Source of the DNA: Clostridiales bacterium Firm_08
GTDB lineage: Bacteria > Bacillota > Clostridia > Oscillospirales > QAKW01
DNA: 64,000 nt
Direction: 5' to 3'
Assembly (NCBI GenBank): GCA_001604045.1
Contig: LVAN01000001.1
Coordinates: forward strand, 1-64,000
In this document: positions 15,960-25,075 of the stretch, in pieces
How the letters are laid out: every line of letters begins with the position of its first letter
Position numbering within the stretch: the stretch's first letter is position 1
Notes under the pieces: generated by a model
What the model saw: only the letters and a program-made list of their open reading frames with translations
Told to the model about the DNA's origin: nothing
Databases searched by the model: none
Made by a program: the position numbers and the translations under genes

Positions 15960-17000
15960 TTATTTTTTGTCCCGCAGCTGCTCGCGGACATAGTCGGTGG
16001 TGAGGATCTTTCGCGCCGTTTCCTCCACGTTGAGCAGTTTGGTGTTGTGACTGGTGTAAGCCTCGTCAGACTCGGTCTGCACCTGTCCTTTGACAAAGAA
16101 TTTATCGTAGTTGAGATCGCGGTTGTCCGCCGAGACGCGGTAATACTCTCCCATATCCTGCGCCCGCAGGCGCTCCTCTCTCGTCATCAGCGTCTCGTAC
16201 AGTTTTTCGCCGTGCCGCGTGCCGATGATCCGCGTGCCGGTATCCCCGAACAGCGTCTGCACCGCTTTCGCGAGATCTCCGATGGTAGAGGCGTCCGCCT
16301 TCTGGATGAACAGATCGCCGGGATCGGCGTGCTCGAACGCGAACCGCACCAGTTCCACCGCCTCGTCGAGGTTCATCAGAAAACGCGTCATATCGGGGTT
16401 GGTGATGGTGATGGGCTGTCCCGCTTTGATCTGGTCGATGAACAGCGGGATGACGGAACCGCGGCTGCACATCACGTTGCCGTACCGCGTACAGCAGATC
16501 ACCGTGCCGCCCCGGTCGGCGGCGACCCTGGCGTTGGCGTAGATGACGTGTTCCATCATCGCCTTGGAAATGCCCATCGCGTTGATGGGATACGCCGCTT
16601 TATCGGTGGACAGACAGACCACCCGTTTGACGCCCGCGTCAACGGCGGCGTGCAGGACGTTGTCCGTCCCCTCCACGTTGGTCTTGACCGCCTGCATCGG
16701 GAAAAACTCGCAACTCGGCACCTGTTTGAGCGCCGCCGCGTGAAAGATGAAATCCACGCCCGGCATCGCGTCGGCGACCGAGCGGGGATCCCGCACGTCC
16801 CCGACGTAAAATTTGACTTTTTCCGCGTATTCCGGATGCCTTGCCTGCAATTCGTGCCGCATATCATCCTGCTTTTTCTCATCGCGGGAAAAAATGCGGA
16901 TCTGTCCGATATCCGACGTCAGAAAATGTTTCAGAACGGTGTTGCCGAAGGATCCCGTTCCTCCCGTGATCATCAGTGTTGCTCCGTTAAAAGCGGACAT
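15960..17000 (-). CDS. capE: CapE-like UDP-GlcNAc 4,6-dehydratase/5-epimerase
   Basis: A 346-residue cytosolic extended SDR. It has the NAD-binding motif TGGTGSFG (13-20), a DVRDP cofactor region, and MGISK in the position of the usual YxxxK, a form I associate with the CapE/WbjB/FnlA group. It should turn UDP-GlcNAc into the 4-keto-6-deoxy-L-sugar that CapF and CapG then process. The start has a textbook AGGAGG Shine-Dalgarno. It lies 16 bp upstream of the acyltransferase and 19 bp downstream of the flippase gene in the same operon. A related PseB/FlaA1-type function is the alternative, but the CapF and CapG partners argue against it. Confidence 0.86.
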   Translation of the reverse strand: MSAFNGATLMITGGTGSFGNTVLKHFLTSDIGQIRIFSRDEKKQDDMRHELQARHPEYAEKVKFYVGDVRDPRSVADAMPGVDFIFHAAALKQVPSCEFFPMQAVKTNVEGTDNVLHAAVDAGVKRVVCLSTDKAAYPINAMGISKAMMEHVIYANARVAADRGGTVICCTRYGNVMCSRGSVIPLFIDQIKAGQPITITNPDMTRFLMNLDEAVELVRFAFEHADPGDLFIQKADASTIGDLAKAVQTLFGDTGTRIIGTRHGEKLYETLMTREERLRAQDMGEYYRVSADNRDLNYDKFFVKGQVQTESDEAYTSHNTKLLNVEETARKILTTDYVREQLRDKK

Positions 17001-17019
17001 CTTGTTTCCTCCTACCGTT

Positions 17020-18537
17020 TTATATGAATTTATGTTTTACTTTCCGAAGCGCCGCGCCGATCTTTTTCGGTTTGACGAATACCACAAGGCAAATACCGAG
17101 CGCGATAACACCCGATATCCCGCCGTACAGGATGAAAGCCGTCCAGCTCTTTATGACGAACAGCCGTTTGAGCGGAATAATGACGGCGGCGATCAGCCCG
17201 GCGCTGACCAGCATCTCGGCGACGGGGCCGAAAAACGTCCCGCGGGAAAGCCCGAGTTCCTTACAGGGATATACCGGAATAAAGATCCCGTAAAACAGGA
17301 TGGTCAAAATCAGCGTCGTCAGCGGGATGGCGTAGATGCCGATGCCGGTGAAACGGATCAGCAAATACATCCCCCCGAGATTGGCGACGCCGCTGCCGAT
17401 GACAAGCAGCGAGGGGATCTTGATCCGGTCCATCATAATATTGAGATTGGACACCGGCCACACCACGCCGATCAGCATCATGCGGGAGACGTCCAGCGCC
17501 GACAGTTTCATCAAAAGATCGGCGTCGTTGCCCGGCACCCACAGCGTGAAAAACTCCCTGCCGTAGATCATCAGGATCATCACGATAGCGGTGGAAAACA
17601 CGCCCATGATGCGTTGCGCCATTCTGACTTCTTTGACAAGCGCGCCGGTATCGTTTTCCGCGTAGCGGGTCGCGATGCGCGGCATAAATACGCCGTTAAT
17701 GGCGGTGATGACGCCGCTGAGCAGCGACGGCATCGTCTTGACGATGGACATGTCCCCGCCCGCCGCCTCGCCGAGCATGGTGTTGGCGGCGATCCGGTCA
17801 ACACTGGAAAGCAGCAGGTCGCCAAGGTGGTTGAGCGAGTTCCAAACACCGACGCGAAGGGTGGAGATCACCAGCCGCCCGTCAAAGGACCGGCGTCTGA
17901 TATGAAGATCCGGCACCAGCCGACGCTTCAAAACGATCTGCACGAAAGAGTTATAGGATTCCAACGCCAGCGCGACGATGCCGACGTAGACGATGGAGGG
18001 TCGGAGCACCGTGAATATCAGCAGGTAGAGCGACGCGCGCAGCGCCGCCTTGCCAAGCTCGGTATAAGCGCGCAGGTCGATGCGGTTGGTCGCGTAGGTC
18101 GCGCATCCGAACACCGAAGTGATCAGGTTGAGGATCATCGTGGAAAACACCAGCGCAAACAGGATCCGTACGTCCCCGACGTATTTGTCGGACACCTGGA
18201 AAAAAGACTGTATCCAGATGACGATGACGGTCAGGACGGGCGCCAGCAGAAGGGAAAGGGCGATGTTGGAAATAAAGATGGAACTGTAATACCGTTCCGC
18301 CTTGTCCTTATGCCCCCGTACCAGCTCGACGGTGATGTACTTCGCCGCCAGTGAGTTGAGCGCGATGGAGATGATCTTGACGTAGTTGACGACATCGGTC
18401 GCCAGTCCGTAAAAGCCGAACACCTCTTTGCCGAGATGCCCGACAAGAAAGGGCGTCAGATAAAAGCTGACCGCGATGGACACGCCGTAGGAAAGAAGGT
18501 TAGCAATAAGATTGATGGTAAGCCGTTTTTTGCCCAT
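17020..18537 (-). CDS. Wzx-type oligosaccharide flippase (MOP/MATE superfamily)
   Basis: 505 residues with about 14 hydrophobic segments spread along the whole length. The N-terminal pattern NLIANLLSYGVSIAVSF-LTPFLVGHLG, with a short basic lead, is typical of polysaccharide exporters. It should flip the undecaprenyl-linked repeat unit across the membrane for the polymerase encoded at 21089-22300. The operon contains one flippase, one polymerase and one initiating transferase, i.e. a Wzx/Wzy-type pathway. The ATG at 18537 follows an AAGG Shine-Dalgarno and lies 6 bp after the preceding glycosyltransferase gene. Confidence 0.88.
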   Translation of the reverse strand: MGKKRLTINLIANLLSYGVSIAVSFYLTPFLVGHLGKEVFGFYGLATDVVNYVKIISIALNSLAAKYITVELVRGHKDKAERYYSSIFISNIALSLLLAPVLTVIVIWIQSFFQVSDKYVGDVRILFALVFSTMILNLITSVFGCATYATNRIDLRAYTELGKAALRASLYLLIFTVLRPSIVYVGIVALALESYNSFVQIVLKRRLVPDLHIRRRSFDGRLVISTLRVGVWNSLNHLGDLLLSSVDRIAANTMLGEAAGGDMSIVKTMPSLLSGVITAINGVFMPRIATRYAENDTGALVKEVRMAQRIMGVFSTAIVMILMIYGREFFTLWVPGNDADLLMKLSALDVSRMMLIGVVWPVSNLNIMMDRIKIPSLLVIGSGVANLGGMYLLIRFTGIGIYAIPLTTLILTILFYGIFIPVYPCKELGLSRGTFFGPVAEMLVSAGLIAAVIIPLKRLFVIKSWTAFILYGGISGVIALGICLVVFVKPKKIGAALRKVKHKFI

Positions 18538-18543
18538 ATCCGT

Positions 18544-19833
18544 TTACCTTCCCCGGAGCCGGCGGCTGACCGCGGCTTCCACGTCGATCAGAGCGGGAAG
18601 TTTTTGAAAGGGTCTCAGGCGTTTCAGACCCGCGTTGATCCGTCTTGCCCACTTGAAGTTGTTGGTAAAATGATCCTTTGGCGCAAGGAAAGGCGCCGTA
18701 TTGCCCTCACGGATATCGGAAAACAGTTTTTTCCACAGTCCGATGACCTTTTCGGGCGCGAAACCCTCCGCTACGAACGCGCGGGCGTTTTCCCCGAGGG
18801 CGCGGTTTTGCCCGTCATCCGTCAAAAGGCGGCAGATCGCGCCGGAAAGCGCCCCGGCGGAGCGAATGAGTATGCCGGTGCCGCCGTCCCTCACCACGTC
18901 GGGCAGACCGTTGACGTTTTTGGATATGACGGGGATCTCCGCCGCCTGCATTTCCAGCGCGCTGATCGGACAGACCTCGGTGCGCCCCGTGGGATTGACG
19001 ACGCCGACTTTTGTTTTACGGTAGATCTCTGATTTTTCCGCGCCCATCAGCCCCATAAAATGCACCGACGGCAACACCCTGCCATCCGCGCCGGTCACGA
19101 AAGGCGCGAAGGTCGCTTCGTATTTTTCTTCCGCGACGCCGAGAGGCCCCTGCCGGATATCCGTGCCGTACAGATCGCCTTTTCCGATCACATAAAGCTG
19201 CGCGTCCGGCACGCGCTCCAGCACCTTCGGCCACGCCTTCGCCAGCGCGGCGAAGCCCTTGCCGGGCACGATCGCGCCGACGTAGGTGACGACCGGCGCG
19301 GGGGACGGATCCCGCACGGGATAACCGTCAGGACAAAACATATTGGGAATGATCACGCCTTTACGGATAACGTCGTGATCGATATAGCGGTCATAGTGTT
19401 CCCTGCCGAGAAAGATCACGCGGGTGATAAAGGGATGATCCGCCATCACCCGCAGGATATCCCCGCGGATCCAGTTGTGCACCCACACGGCGCTTTTGAG
19501 CCGTTTTTCCCGCAGAACGTCCGCAAGTTCCATCACGTGATTGAAGTTGAACAGCAGCATATCCGCCTGATCCCGCGCCGCCTGTTCCACACAGTCCCGC
19601 GGGGACGCGGCGACGCGGTATGTCACCCTGTCCTCCCGCGGCATTTTGCACAGGCGGTCGGTATGCCGGTGGCGGTATACGATCAGCTCGTCCTCCGGAA
19701 AATACTGCGTATAAAAATGGATCAGCATCAGATAGCAGAACTGCGTCCCGCCCACACCGGGATTGCCCGTCTGCGGATGGGAAGCGTCCAGCCCCTCTCT
19801 GCTGATATCGTCGTAAATAATGCCGATCTTCAT
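18544..19833 (-). CDS. Glycosyltransferase family 4 protein
   Basis: A 429-residue cytosolic GT-B glycosyltransferase. The N-terminal Rossmann domain begins MKIGIIYDD and contains the loop GVGGTQFCYL. The C-terminal domain has the nucleotide-sugar signatures VTYVGAIVPGKGF (start of the second domain) and EVCPISALEMQAAEIPVIS with the E-x7-E acid pair. It adds one sugar of the repeat unit; donor and acceptor cannot be told from sequence. The gene overlaps the preceding transferase by 4 bp (ATGA) and sits just ahead of the flippase, so it is part of the tightly coupled operon. Confidence 0.85.
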   Translation of the reverse strand: MKIGIIYDDISREGLDASHPQTGNPGVGGTQFCYLMLIHFYTQYFPEDELIVYRHRHTDRLCKMPREDRVTYRVAASPRDCVEQAARDQADMLLFNFNHVMELADVLREKRLKSAVWVHNWIRGDILRVMADHPFITRVIFLGREHYDRYIDHDVIRKGVIIPNMFCPDGYPVRDPSPAPVVTYVGAIVPGKGFAALAKAWPKVLERVPDAQLYVIGKGDLYGTDIRQGPLGVAEEKYEATFAPFVTGADGRVLPSVHFMGLMGAEKSEIYRKTKVGVVNPTGRTEVCPISALEMQAAEIPVISKNVNGLPDVVRDGGTGILIRSAGALSGAICRLLTDDGQNRALGENARAFVAEGFAPEKVIGLWKKLFSDIREGNTAPFLAPKDHFTNNFKWARRINAGLKRLRPFQKLPALIDVEAAVSRRLRGR

Positions 19834-21092
19834 TCCCGTTCCCCCTGCCAGAGCGTCCGGATCTCCTCCGCGAACGCCTCCGGCGTACTGTTATAAAAAA
19901 GTTCCCGCACCGTTTCAAACGGCACGCTCCGACCCTTTATCTCACGGATAAATCCGTCGATCCTCTCCGCCGCTTCTTTCCCGTCCGTTGCCGTTTGGTC
20001 AATGCTGCAGGCGAGCGGGTATTTCCCGAGATAAGGCAGCGCCGCGTCATCCGGTTTGAAGTAAGTCGTCAGGATCGGCTTGCCGAACGCCATATACTCA
20101 AAGATCTTGCCGGAAATGGCGCTGGAATTGGACACGCCCATATTGAGCAGGATGTCCGCTCCCCGCAGCAGCGCGGCAAGTTCCCGATGCGGCATAAATC
20201 CGATATGTTTGAGGGTCCCGCGAAACGATCCCGTCTCCTTCTCCCAGAGATCCCCGACCGCGTCCTTGCCGACAAAGATCAGGCATACGTCCTCCCGATC
20301 CAGCGCGCGGATCACGTACCGCGGATCCCGGTCGGGCAAATAGAGATATCCGGTAAAAAGCACGTTGATCTTCCCTTTTTCAAGGATCCCCGCCGTATCG
20401 CCGTCCGCCGGCGGCGGCGGGGCGAGAAACGCGGGATTGAGATAGACGAACCGGTCGTCCCCTGCGTCTTTCTGCTCGTGGAACGAACGGGAGGCTTCCA
20501 TCGCGATGATCCTGTCGGCGTTCCGGGTAAGTTTCCGCTCATAGGCGTGCCGCCGTCCGGCGGAAAACTTCCGCGGCAGATATTTTGGCGGCGTGCCGCA
20601 GGCGTAAGCGTCGATCATATACGGCACGAATAAGATCCGCGGCATTTTTTTCCTGACGTAGTGTCCCGCCGCGACGCTCTCCCCCGGAAAACAGACGGAA
20701 ACGATCAGATCTATGGCATACTCCCGGCAGATCCTGAGCGCTTCCCGTTTCAGCCGCCGCTCGAAAAACGGCGCGAACCTCGGATAAAGCGGCGCCGTCA
20801 GGATCTGTGACAGGCGAAACCTCGCCGCTTTGCAAAACGCGGCGATCAGGTTCAGCCCTTTGCCGCCGCGCTCTTTGGCATATCCGGAAAACCGGGAAAC
20901 AACACTGTCGCTGACACGAAAGACCGTCGCGCCTTCCGCCGTCTCTTGCGCCGGTTGTCCGTACCGGCGGCGCGCCAGACAAAAGACTTCGTTTTCCTTT
21001 GTCATCTCCCGGATCACAGCGTCCGCCGCGATCGACGTGGGCGAAAAGGCGCCGGGAAACTCATTGAGGATAAAGAGGATCTTTTTTTTCAT
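19830..21092 (-). CDS. Glycosyltransferase (GT4-like)
   Basis: A 420-residue predicted GT-B fold. An N-terminal Rossmann strand (KKILFILNEFPG) is followed by a loosely conserved acceptor domain. The C-terminal half has NVLFTGYLYLPDRDPRY, KHIGFMPHRELAALLRGADILLNMG and SGKIFEYMAFGKPIL, where the E of IFEYMAFGKP corresponds to the usual GT4 nucleotide-sugar acid. It may be a peripheral membrane transferase. It starts within the last 4 bp of the polymerase gene and itself overlaps the next transferase. The sugar specificity is unknown. Confidence 0.8.
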   Translation of the reverse strand: MKKKILFILNEFPGAFSPTSIAADAVIREMTKENEVFCLARRRYGQPAQETAEGATVFRVSDSVVSRFSGYAKERGGKGLNLIAAFCKAARFRLSQILTAPLYPRFAPFFERRLKREALRICREYAIDLIVSVCFPGESVAAGHYVRKKMPRILFVPYMIDAYACGTPPKYLPRKFSAGRRHAYERKLTRNADRIIAMEASRSFHEQKDAGDDRFVYLNPAFLAPPPPADGDTAGILEKGKINVLFTGYLYLPDRDPRYVIRALDREDVCLIFVGKDAVGDLWEKETGSFRGTLKHIGFMPHRELAALLRGADILLNMGVSNSSAISGKIFEYMAFGKPILTTYFKPDDAALPYLGKYPLACSIDQTATDGKEAAERIDGFIREIKGRSVPFETVRELFYNSTPEAFAEEIRTLWQGERE

Positions 21093-22300
21093 TCCAGCTC
21101 CCTCTTTTTTTCCTGCTCACGGGCGAACAAAAACGCGATCACCCAAAAGATCGGGATGTTGGACAGATAATAGCCGCTGAATATCGACATTACAAAGCCG
21201 TCCAGAAACAAAATGAGCCATAGCGCCTCGGAAAGATCTTTCCGCACCCGCGAAAAAAGATTCCAAAACGCAAATCCGAACAGAGCGATCCAAACGCCGC
21301 AGCCGAGGATCCCCGATTCCACCGCCGCGTCGAGAAAGAAGTTGTGCGCGTAATACCCCAGCGTATAGTAAACGCTGCCCAGCCCGTGTCCGAAAAACGG
21401 ATTGTCGGCGATGACCTTCCAGGCGCTTTCATAGACCCAGTCCCGCCCGCTGCTCTCACCGGTCTGGATGGTGAGAAGGATCCGGCTGAAGCCGGAGGTG
21501 GGGATCTCGGAAGTCGCCGCCAGGTGGATGACGTAGATCGCGGCGCCTGTCAGGCCCGCCACCACCAAAAGGCTGGTGATCAGCCCGCCGGGACTTGAGT
21601 TTCTCCCCCGCTGCCACAGGAACATCGCGACAAGAGAGACCACGCCGAACAGCACGATCGCTCCTCTGCCGCCCGCGACCAGCGCCAGAAAGAAGTCGAC
21701 AAGCACCAGAACAAACATCAGAACCGCCGCGATACGGTTGCGGAACACGCGATACCACCGCACGGACCGAAAACTGATCAGATAGTATTCCGCGAGCCCC
21801 GCGGCATACACCACGAGATAAGACGCGGATTGATAGGTCATTCCGTTTTCATTGTTGATCAGACCCGTTTCGGAAATACCGGTCGGGTGCAGGATCCCCT
21901 GAAACGCGATAAAGGTAAAGATCAGCGACACGACAGGCGCCAGCCGTTTGATATTTTCCCGCGCTTTCTCACTGCGCGCCACCAGCACGGCGCAAAGCGC
22001 CGCCGGCGCGATCTGCGCCAGGATGACGAGCAGGTGTCCCGTATAATCGGCGTTCGGCTCTCCGTAGATGACGGAGGTCAGCATATAGGCGCCGATCAGC
22101 AGCAAAAGAGCGATCACGCACTGAAAAAAGCTGCGCGGCAGCGTCCCTTTCCGCTTGATGATCTGTATGATCAGCCCCGCCGCGCTGACAAAGGCGATCA
22201 CCGTAACGAACTGCTTATATGTAAAGACGTTCGGAAAAAAGTACAGCACCGCCGCGCACCAGCTGCCGACAAAAATTTGCAGATACGAAAGTATAGCCAC
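21089..22300 (-). CDS. O-antigen ligase / Wzy-type polysaccharide polymerase
   Basis: 403 residues, polytopic with about 11-12 hydrophobic segments. The Wzy_C/O-antigen-ligase features are present: a GGRGAIVLFG motif after a membrane segment, and a large external loop carrying GRDWVYESAWKVIADNPFFGHGLGS and then a conserved HNFFLD. In a Wzx/Wzy pathway it should polymerise flipped repeat units on the outer face of the membrane. GTG is the start, with AGGAAAGGG 8 nt upstream. It lies 18 bp after the preceding glycosyltransferase and overlaps the next one by 4 bp. A ligase role is the alternative, but an isolated wall-polymer ligase of this family would be unusual in a Gram-positive. Confidence 0.84.
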   Translation of the reverse strand: MAILSYLQIFVGSWCAAVLYFFPNVFTYKQFVTVIAFVSAAGLIIQIIKRKGTLPRSFFQCVIALLLLIGAYMLTSVIYGEPNADYTGHLLVILAQIAPAALCAVLVARSEKARENIKRLAPVVSLIFTFIAFQGILHPTGISETGLINNENGMTYQSASYLVVYAAGLAEYYLISFRSVRWYRVFRNRIAAVLMFVLVLVDFFLALVAGGRGAIVLFGVVSLVAMFLWQRGRNSSPGGLITSLLVVAGLTGAAIYVIHLAATSEIPTSGFSRILLTIQTGESSGRDWVYESAWKVIADNPFFGHGLGSVYYTLGYYAHNFFLDAAVESGILGCGVWIALFGFAFWNLFSRVRKDLSEALWLILFLDGFVMSIFSGYYLSNIPIFWVIAFLFAREQEKKRELE

Positions 22301-22318
22301 GTATTTTTCCCTTTCCTG

Positions 22319-23500
22319 TTACGCGCCGCGGAAAAACGTTTCTCCGCCGACGCACTTTTTGGCGATCTTTCCGTAAGAAAAGGTCTCTGTTCCTTTGGTC
22401 ATCGCGATCTCTTTCATCGAGGCGTACGCCGCCGGGTCCTCCAGCAGAGCAAGGATCCGCTCCCGGATCTCGTCCGCGCTGTCGCGGGTCAGAAATCCGA
22501 CGTTTCCGCCGGCGTCCACGTGATGCGTGCCCGGCCAGTCCTTACAGAGCATCGGCACGCCCTGCGCCGCCACCTGCTCCCAAAATACGGAATGCCGGCC
22601 GGGGAACACCGCGAGATCCGCCGCGGCGAAATACCGATAGGACTCCGTCCCCTGCACCCATCCGATGTACTGTACCTTTTTGCCGTCGACGAGCGCGTCG
22701 ACCTTTTCTTTCAGATCCGCCGTCACCGAGCCGAACACGATGAGCCGGAGCCTTGGATCCTCTATTTCCCGCACCGCCTGCATCAGCAGCAGCGTCTGCG
22801 TTTTCCACGCGTCGATCTTGCCGCCCGTGATGATGAGAAAATCCTTTTCGTCTATCCCGTACCGCCGTCGGATCTCCTCCGCGACGCCGGGCTGCCTCGC
22901 GGCGGCGGCCAGATCGTCGTCCCCGCCCATCACGAGAAGTTCACACCTGTCTTTCGGCAGGCCGTACACGTCGACAAGGAAATCCACACGCGCGGGCATT
23001 ACGCCGTAAAACTTTTCCACCACCGGCACCAGACTTTTCGCGCAGAACTTCCACACGATGCCGTGCAGGATCCTGCGGGACAGGAAATTGGTGGCGCTGT
23101 TGGAAAAATCCGCGTGATTATCGGCGCAGGCGCGCACCCCGGGGTGCTTTTTGAGATATCGCACGAGCGCCCGGCACTCGAGAGAGGCCACGCCGTGGAT
23201 GAACAGAAAGTCCGGCGCCTCCTTTTCCAGCGTCTCATATACGCCGACGTAGCGTTTGAATTTTTTGTAAAGATATTCCCGGCCCTTCATCGGAAGACGT
23301 ATGATCCTGACGCCGTTCGCGTCGATATAGGTATCCCGAGGGTCGATCTTATGCGGTCTGCCGTCGTCGCTCTGGATCCACTTGCTTGTCAGGACCGTGA
23401 CGTCGGCGCCGAGTTTTTTATGAAATTTGGAAAGCATGTTTTCCTGGTAGTTTCGCCCGTCCGTAAAGGTACCGATCAGGCAGACGTGAACGATCTTCAC
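22319..23500 (-). CDS. Glycosyltransferase family 4 protein
   Basis: A 393-residue GT-B enzyme. The N-terminal MKIVHVCLIGTFTDG-NYQEN suggests an acceptor-binding domain. The C-terminal half has LIITGGKIDAWKTQTLL, YIGWVQGTESYRYFAAADLAVFPG and VFWEQVAAQGVPMLC, which cover the donor-binding region, with the E of FWEQVAAQG in the acid position. The start is GTG with an AGGGGGG Shine-Dalgarno 6 nt away. It is separated from the HAD gene upstream by a 54-bp spacer, one of the widest in this operon, so an internal signal there is possible although none was recognised. Confidence 0.83.
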   Translation of the reverse strand: MKIVHVCLIGTFTDGRNYQENMLSKFHKKLGADVTVLTSKWIQSDDGRPHKIDPRDTYIDANGVRIIRLPMKGREYLYKKFKRYVGVYETLEKEAPDFLFIHGVASLECRALVRYLKKHPGVRACADNHADFSNSATNFLSRRILHGIVWKFCAKSLVPVVEKFYGVMPARVDFLVDVYGLPKDRCELLVMGGDDDLAAAARQPGVAEEIRRRYGIDEKDFLIITGGKIDAWKTQTLLLMQAVREIEDPRLRLIVFGSVTADLKEKVDALVDGKKVQYIGWVQGTESYRYFAAADLAVFPGRHSVFWEQVAAQGVPMLCKDWPGTHHVDAGGNVGFLTRDSADEIRERILALLEDPAAYASMKEIAMTKGTETFSYGKIAKKCVGGETFFRGA

Positions 23501-23554
23501 GTTTTTCCCCCCTAACGTAAACTCTGAATAATTCCCGTTATCCGCGGTTCTTAT

Positions 23555-24205
23555 CTAAAAAATGCCGGAGCGGGCAAGGTCCTCAAGACTTTCAAAATGC
23601 AGATCCGCGATCTCTCCGACATCCTCGCCGTACGGCGTGAGATCCGGGATCATCACGGTCCGGCAGCCCGCGTCGTGCGCGCTTTTCAGTCCGTTCGGGG
23701 AGTCCTCCACCGCGAGACATTCTCCGGGGCGCAGTCCCAGCGCCGCGCAGGCAAAGAGGTAGACGTCGGGAAAGGGCTTGCCCCGCTCCACCCTCTCGGT
23801 CGACAGGATGATCGGAACGAACCGTCCGATGCCGACGGCGTCAAGACTTTCTCTCGCCCGCTTTTCCGGCGAGGCAGTGACCGCCGCGGCGGCGATCCCC
23901 CTTTTTTCCAAACGTTCCATCAACACCTCGACGCCCGGTTTGGCGCGCGGCGGCTCTTTTTCGGTCTCTTTTGCCATCAGTTCGGTGCGCCGCCGGCGTA
24001 CCGCCGGGTACAGCGCGGGATCCCCGAACCACTCTAAAAATCTTTGCGCCGCCAGCCGTCTGTCAAGACTGCGCAGGGCAAGCGCGTGCTCCGCGGTCAG
24101 CGGACAGCCGAACTCTTTCGCCGCCGCCCGCCAGCAGCGGTTATAGATCTTTTCCGAGTCGATCAGCGTACCGTCGACGTCGAACAGGACCGCTTTGATC
24201 TCCAT
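23555..24205 (-). CDS. HAD-superfamily (beta-phosphoglucomutase-like) phosphatase
   Basis: A 216-residue cytosolic HAD subclass IA protein. Motif I is FDVDGTLIDS (nucleophile and acid Asp), motif II is VTASPEK, the Lys region is GKPFPDVYL and motif IV is VEDSPNG. A helical cap follows motif I. Such enzymes dephosphorylate sugar phosphates or interconvert hexose phosphates. The ATG at 24205 lies 2 bp beyond the aldolase stop codon, so the two are translationally coupled. This makes it likely to act on the aldolase product or a related intermediate, as part of the LicD-centred cassette. This pathway placement is inference. Confidence 0.85.
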   Translation of the reverse strand: MEIKAVLFDVDGTLIDSEKIYNRCWRAAAKEFGCPLTAEHALALRSLDRRLAAQRFLEWFGDPALYPAVRRRRTELMAKETEKEPPRAKPGVEVLMERLEKRGIAAAAVTASPEKRARESLDAVGIGRFVPIILSTERVERGKPFPDVYLFACAALGLRPGECLAVEDSPNGLKSAHDAGCRTVMIPDLTPYGEDVGEIADLHFESLEDLARSGIF

Positions 24206-24207
24206 TG

Positions 24208-25056
24208 TCACGCCTTTCCGGCACTGCCCAGCACGCGGATCTTTTCTCTGACGATGCCGCACACCGCGTCTCTCGCCCTGCCCGCCGCCTTTTTCGGATC
24301 GAAAACGCCGGGCGCCTCTTTCTGCGCCGCGCGGATGGTCTCCGTCCACGCGATGCGCAGTTCCGTCGCGATGTTGACCTTGGCGATGCCCCGCCGCACG
24401 CATTCCCTCACCTGCTCGTCGGTCAGCCCCGACGCGCCGTGCAGGACCAGCGGCGTGTCCACCGCCCGTCTTATATCATCCAGCCGCTCGTAATCGAGCT
24501 GCGGTGTATCCTTGTAGATCCCGTGCGCCGTGCCGATGGCGACCGCCAGCGCGTCAACGCCGGTCTGCCGCACGAAGTCCGCCGCCGTATCGGGATTGGT
24601 ATAGAGAAGCCGGCTGTGCGCGGGCGCGTTCTTTTTTCCGGCGATCGCGCCGAGTTCCCCTTCCACGGTAACGCCCAGCGGTCCGCAGACCTCCGCGATA
24701 CGGCGCGTCATCCTGACGTTTTCCGCATAGGGAAGCAGAGAGCCGTCGAACATCACCGAACGGTATCCGCCCCGCACACACGCCAAAATGTCCTCGCGCG
24801 TCTCACCGTGATCCAGGTGGATGGCGACAGGGACCGTCGTCTCCGCCGCCGCCGCGCTCACCATCGCGAAGAACATCTCCGGCGCGGCGTAGCGCAGCGT
24901 GTTGACGGAGGTCTGTATGATGACCGGCGCCCTCTCCTCGTCCGCCGCGCGGACGACCGCCTGGACAAACTCCATATTTTCCACGTTGAACGCGCCGACC
25001 GCGTAGCCGCCGTCCCGCGCGTCCGTGAGCATTTTTTTCAGGTCCGTGACCGCCAT
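24208..25056 (-). CDS. Class II ketose-bisphosphate aldolase family protein
   Basis: A 282-residue cytosolic zinc aldolase. Family motifs are AFNVENMEF (about 22-30), IHLDHGE (zinc-ligand His), GELGAIAGKK, AIGTAHGIY and LHGASGL, which give three metal-binding His in the expected order. The length matches GatY/KbaY/Fba enzymes. Its place between a cytidylyltransferase and a HAD phosphatase inside a polysaccharide operon argues against a purely glycolytic role. It more likely condenses dihydroxyacetone phosphate with an aldehyde to make a precursor for a polymer substituent. The start has GGAGG 8 nt upstream. A housekeeping Fba copied into the operon is the alternative. Confidence 0.87.
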   Translation of the reverse strand: MAVTDLKKMLTDARDGGYAVGAFNVENMEFVQAVVRAADEERAPVIIQTSVNTLRYAAPEMFFAMVSAAAAETTVPVAIHLDHGETREDILACVRGGYRSVMFDGSLLPYAENVRMTRRIAEVCGPLGVTVEGELGAIAGKKNAPAHSRLLYTNPDTAADFVRQTGVDALAVAIGTAHGIYKDTPQLDYERLDDIRRAVDTPLVLHGASGLTDEQVRECVRRGIAKVNIATELRIAWTETIRAAQKEAPGVFDPKKAAGRARDAVCGIVREKIRVLGSAGKA

Positions 25057-25075
25057 GCAGGTGTCCTCCGTCCGT

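Noticed and set aside
15944-16096. N-terminal extension of the acyltransferase at 14945-15943
   Set aside because: The extra 51 codons overlap the end of capE, have no membrane or family character and lie upstream of the only good ribosome site.
24206-24403. N-terminal extension of the HAD phosphatase
   Set aside because: The extra 66 codons lie inside the aldolase gene and are Arg/Gly-rich. The family start FDVDGTL follows directly after the ATG at 24205.
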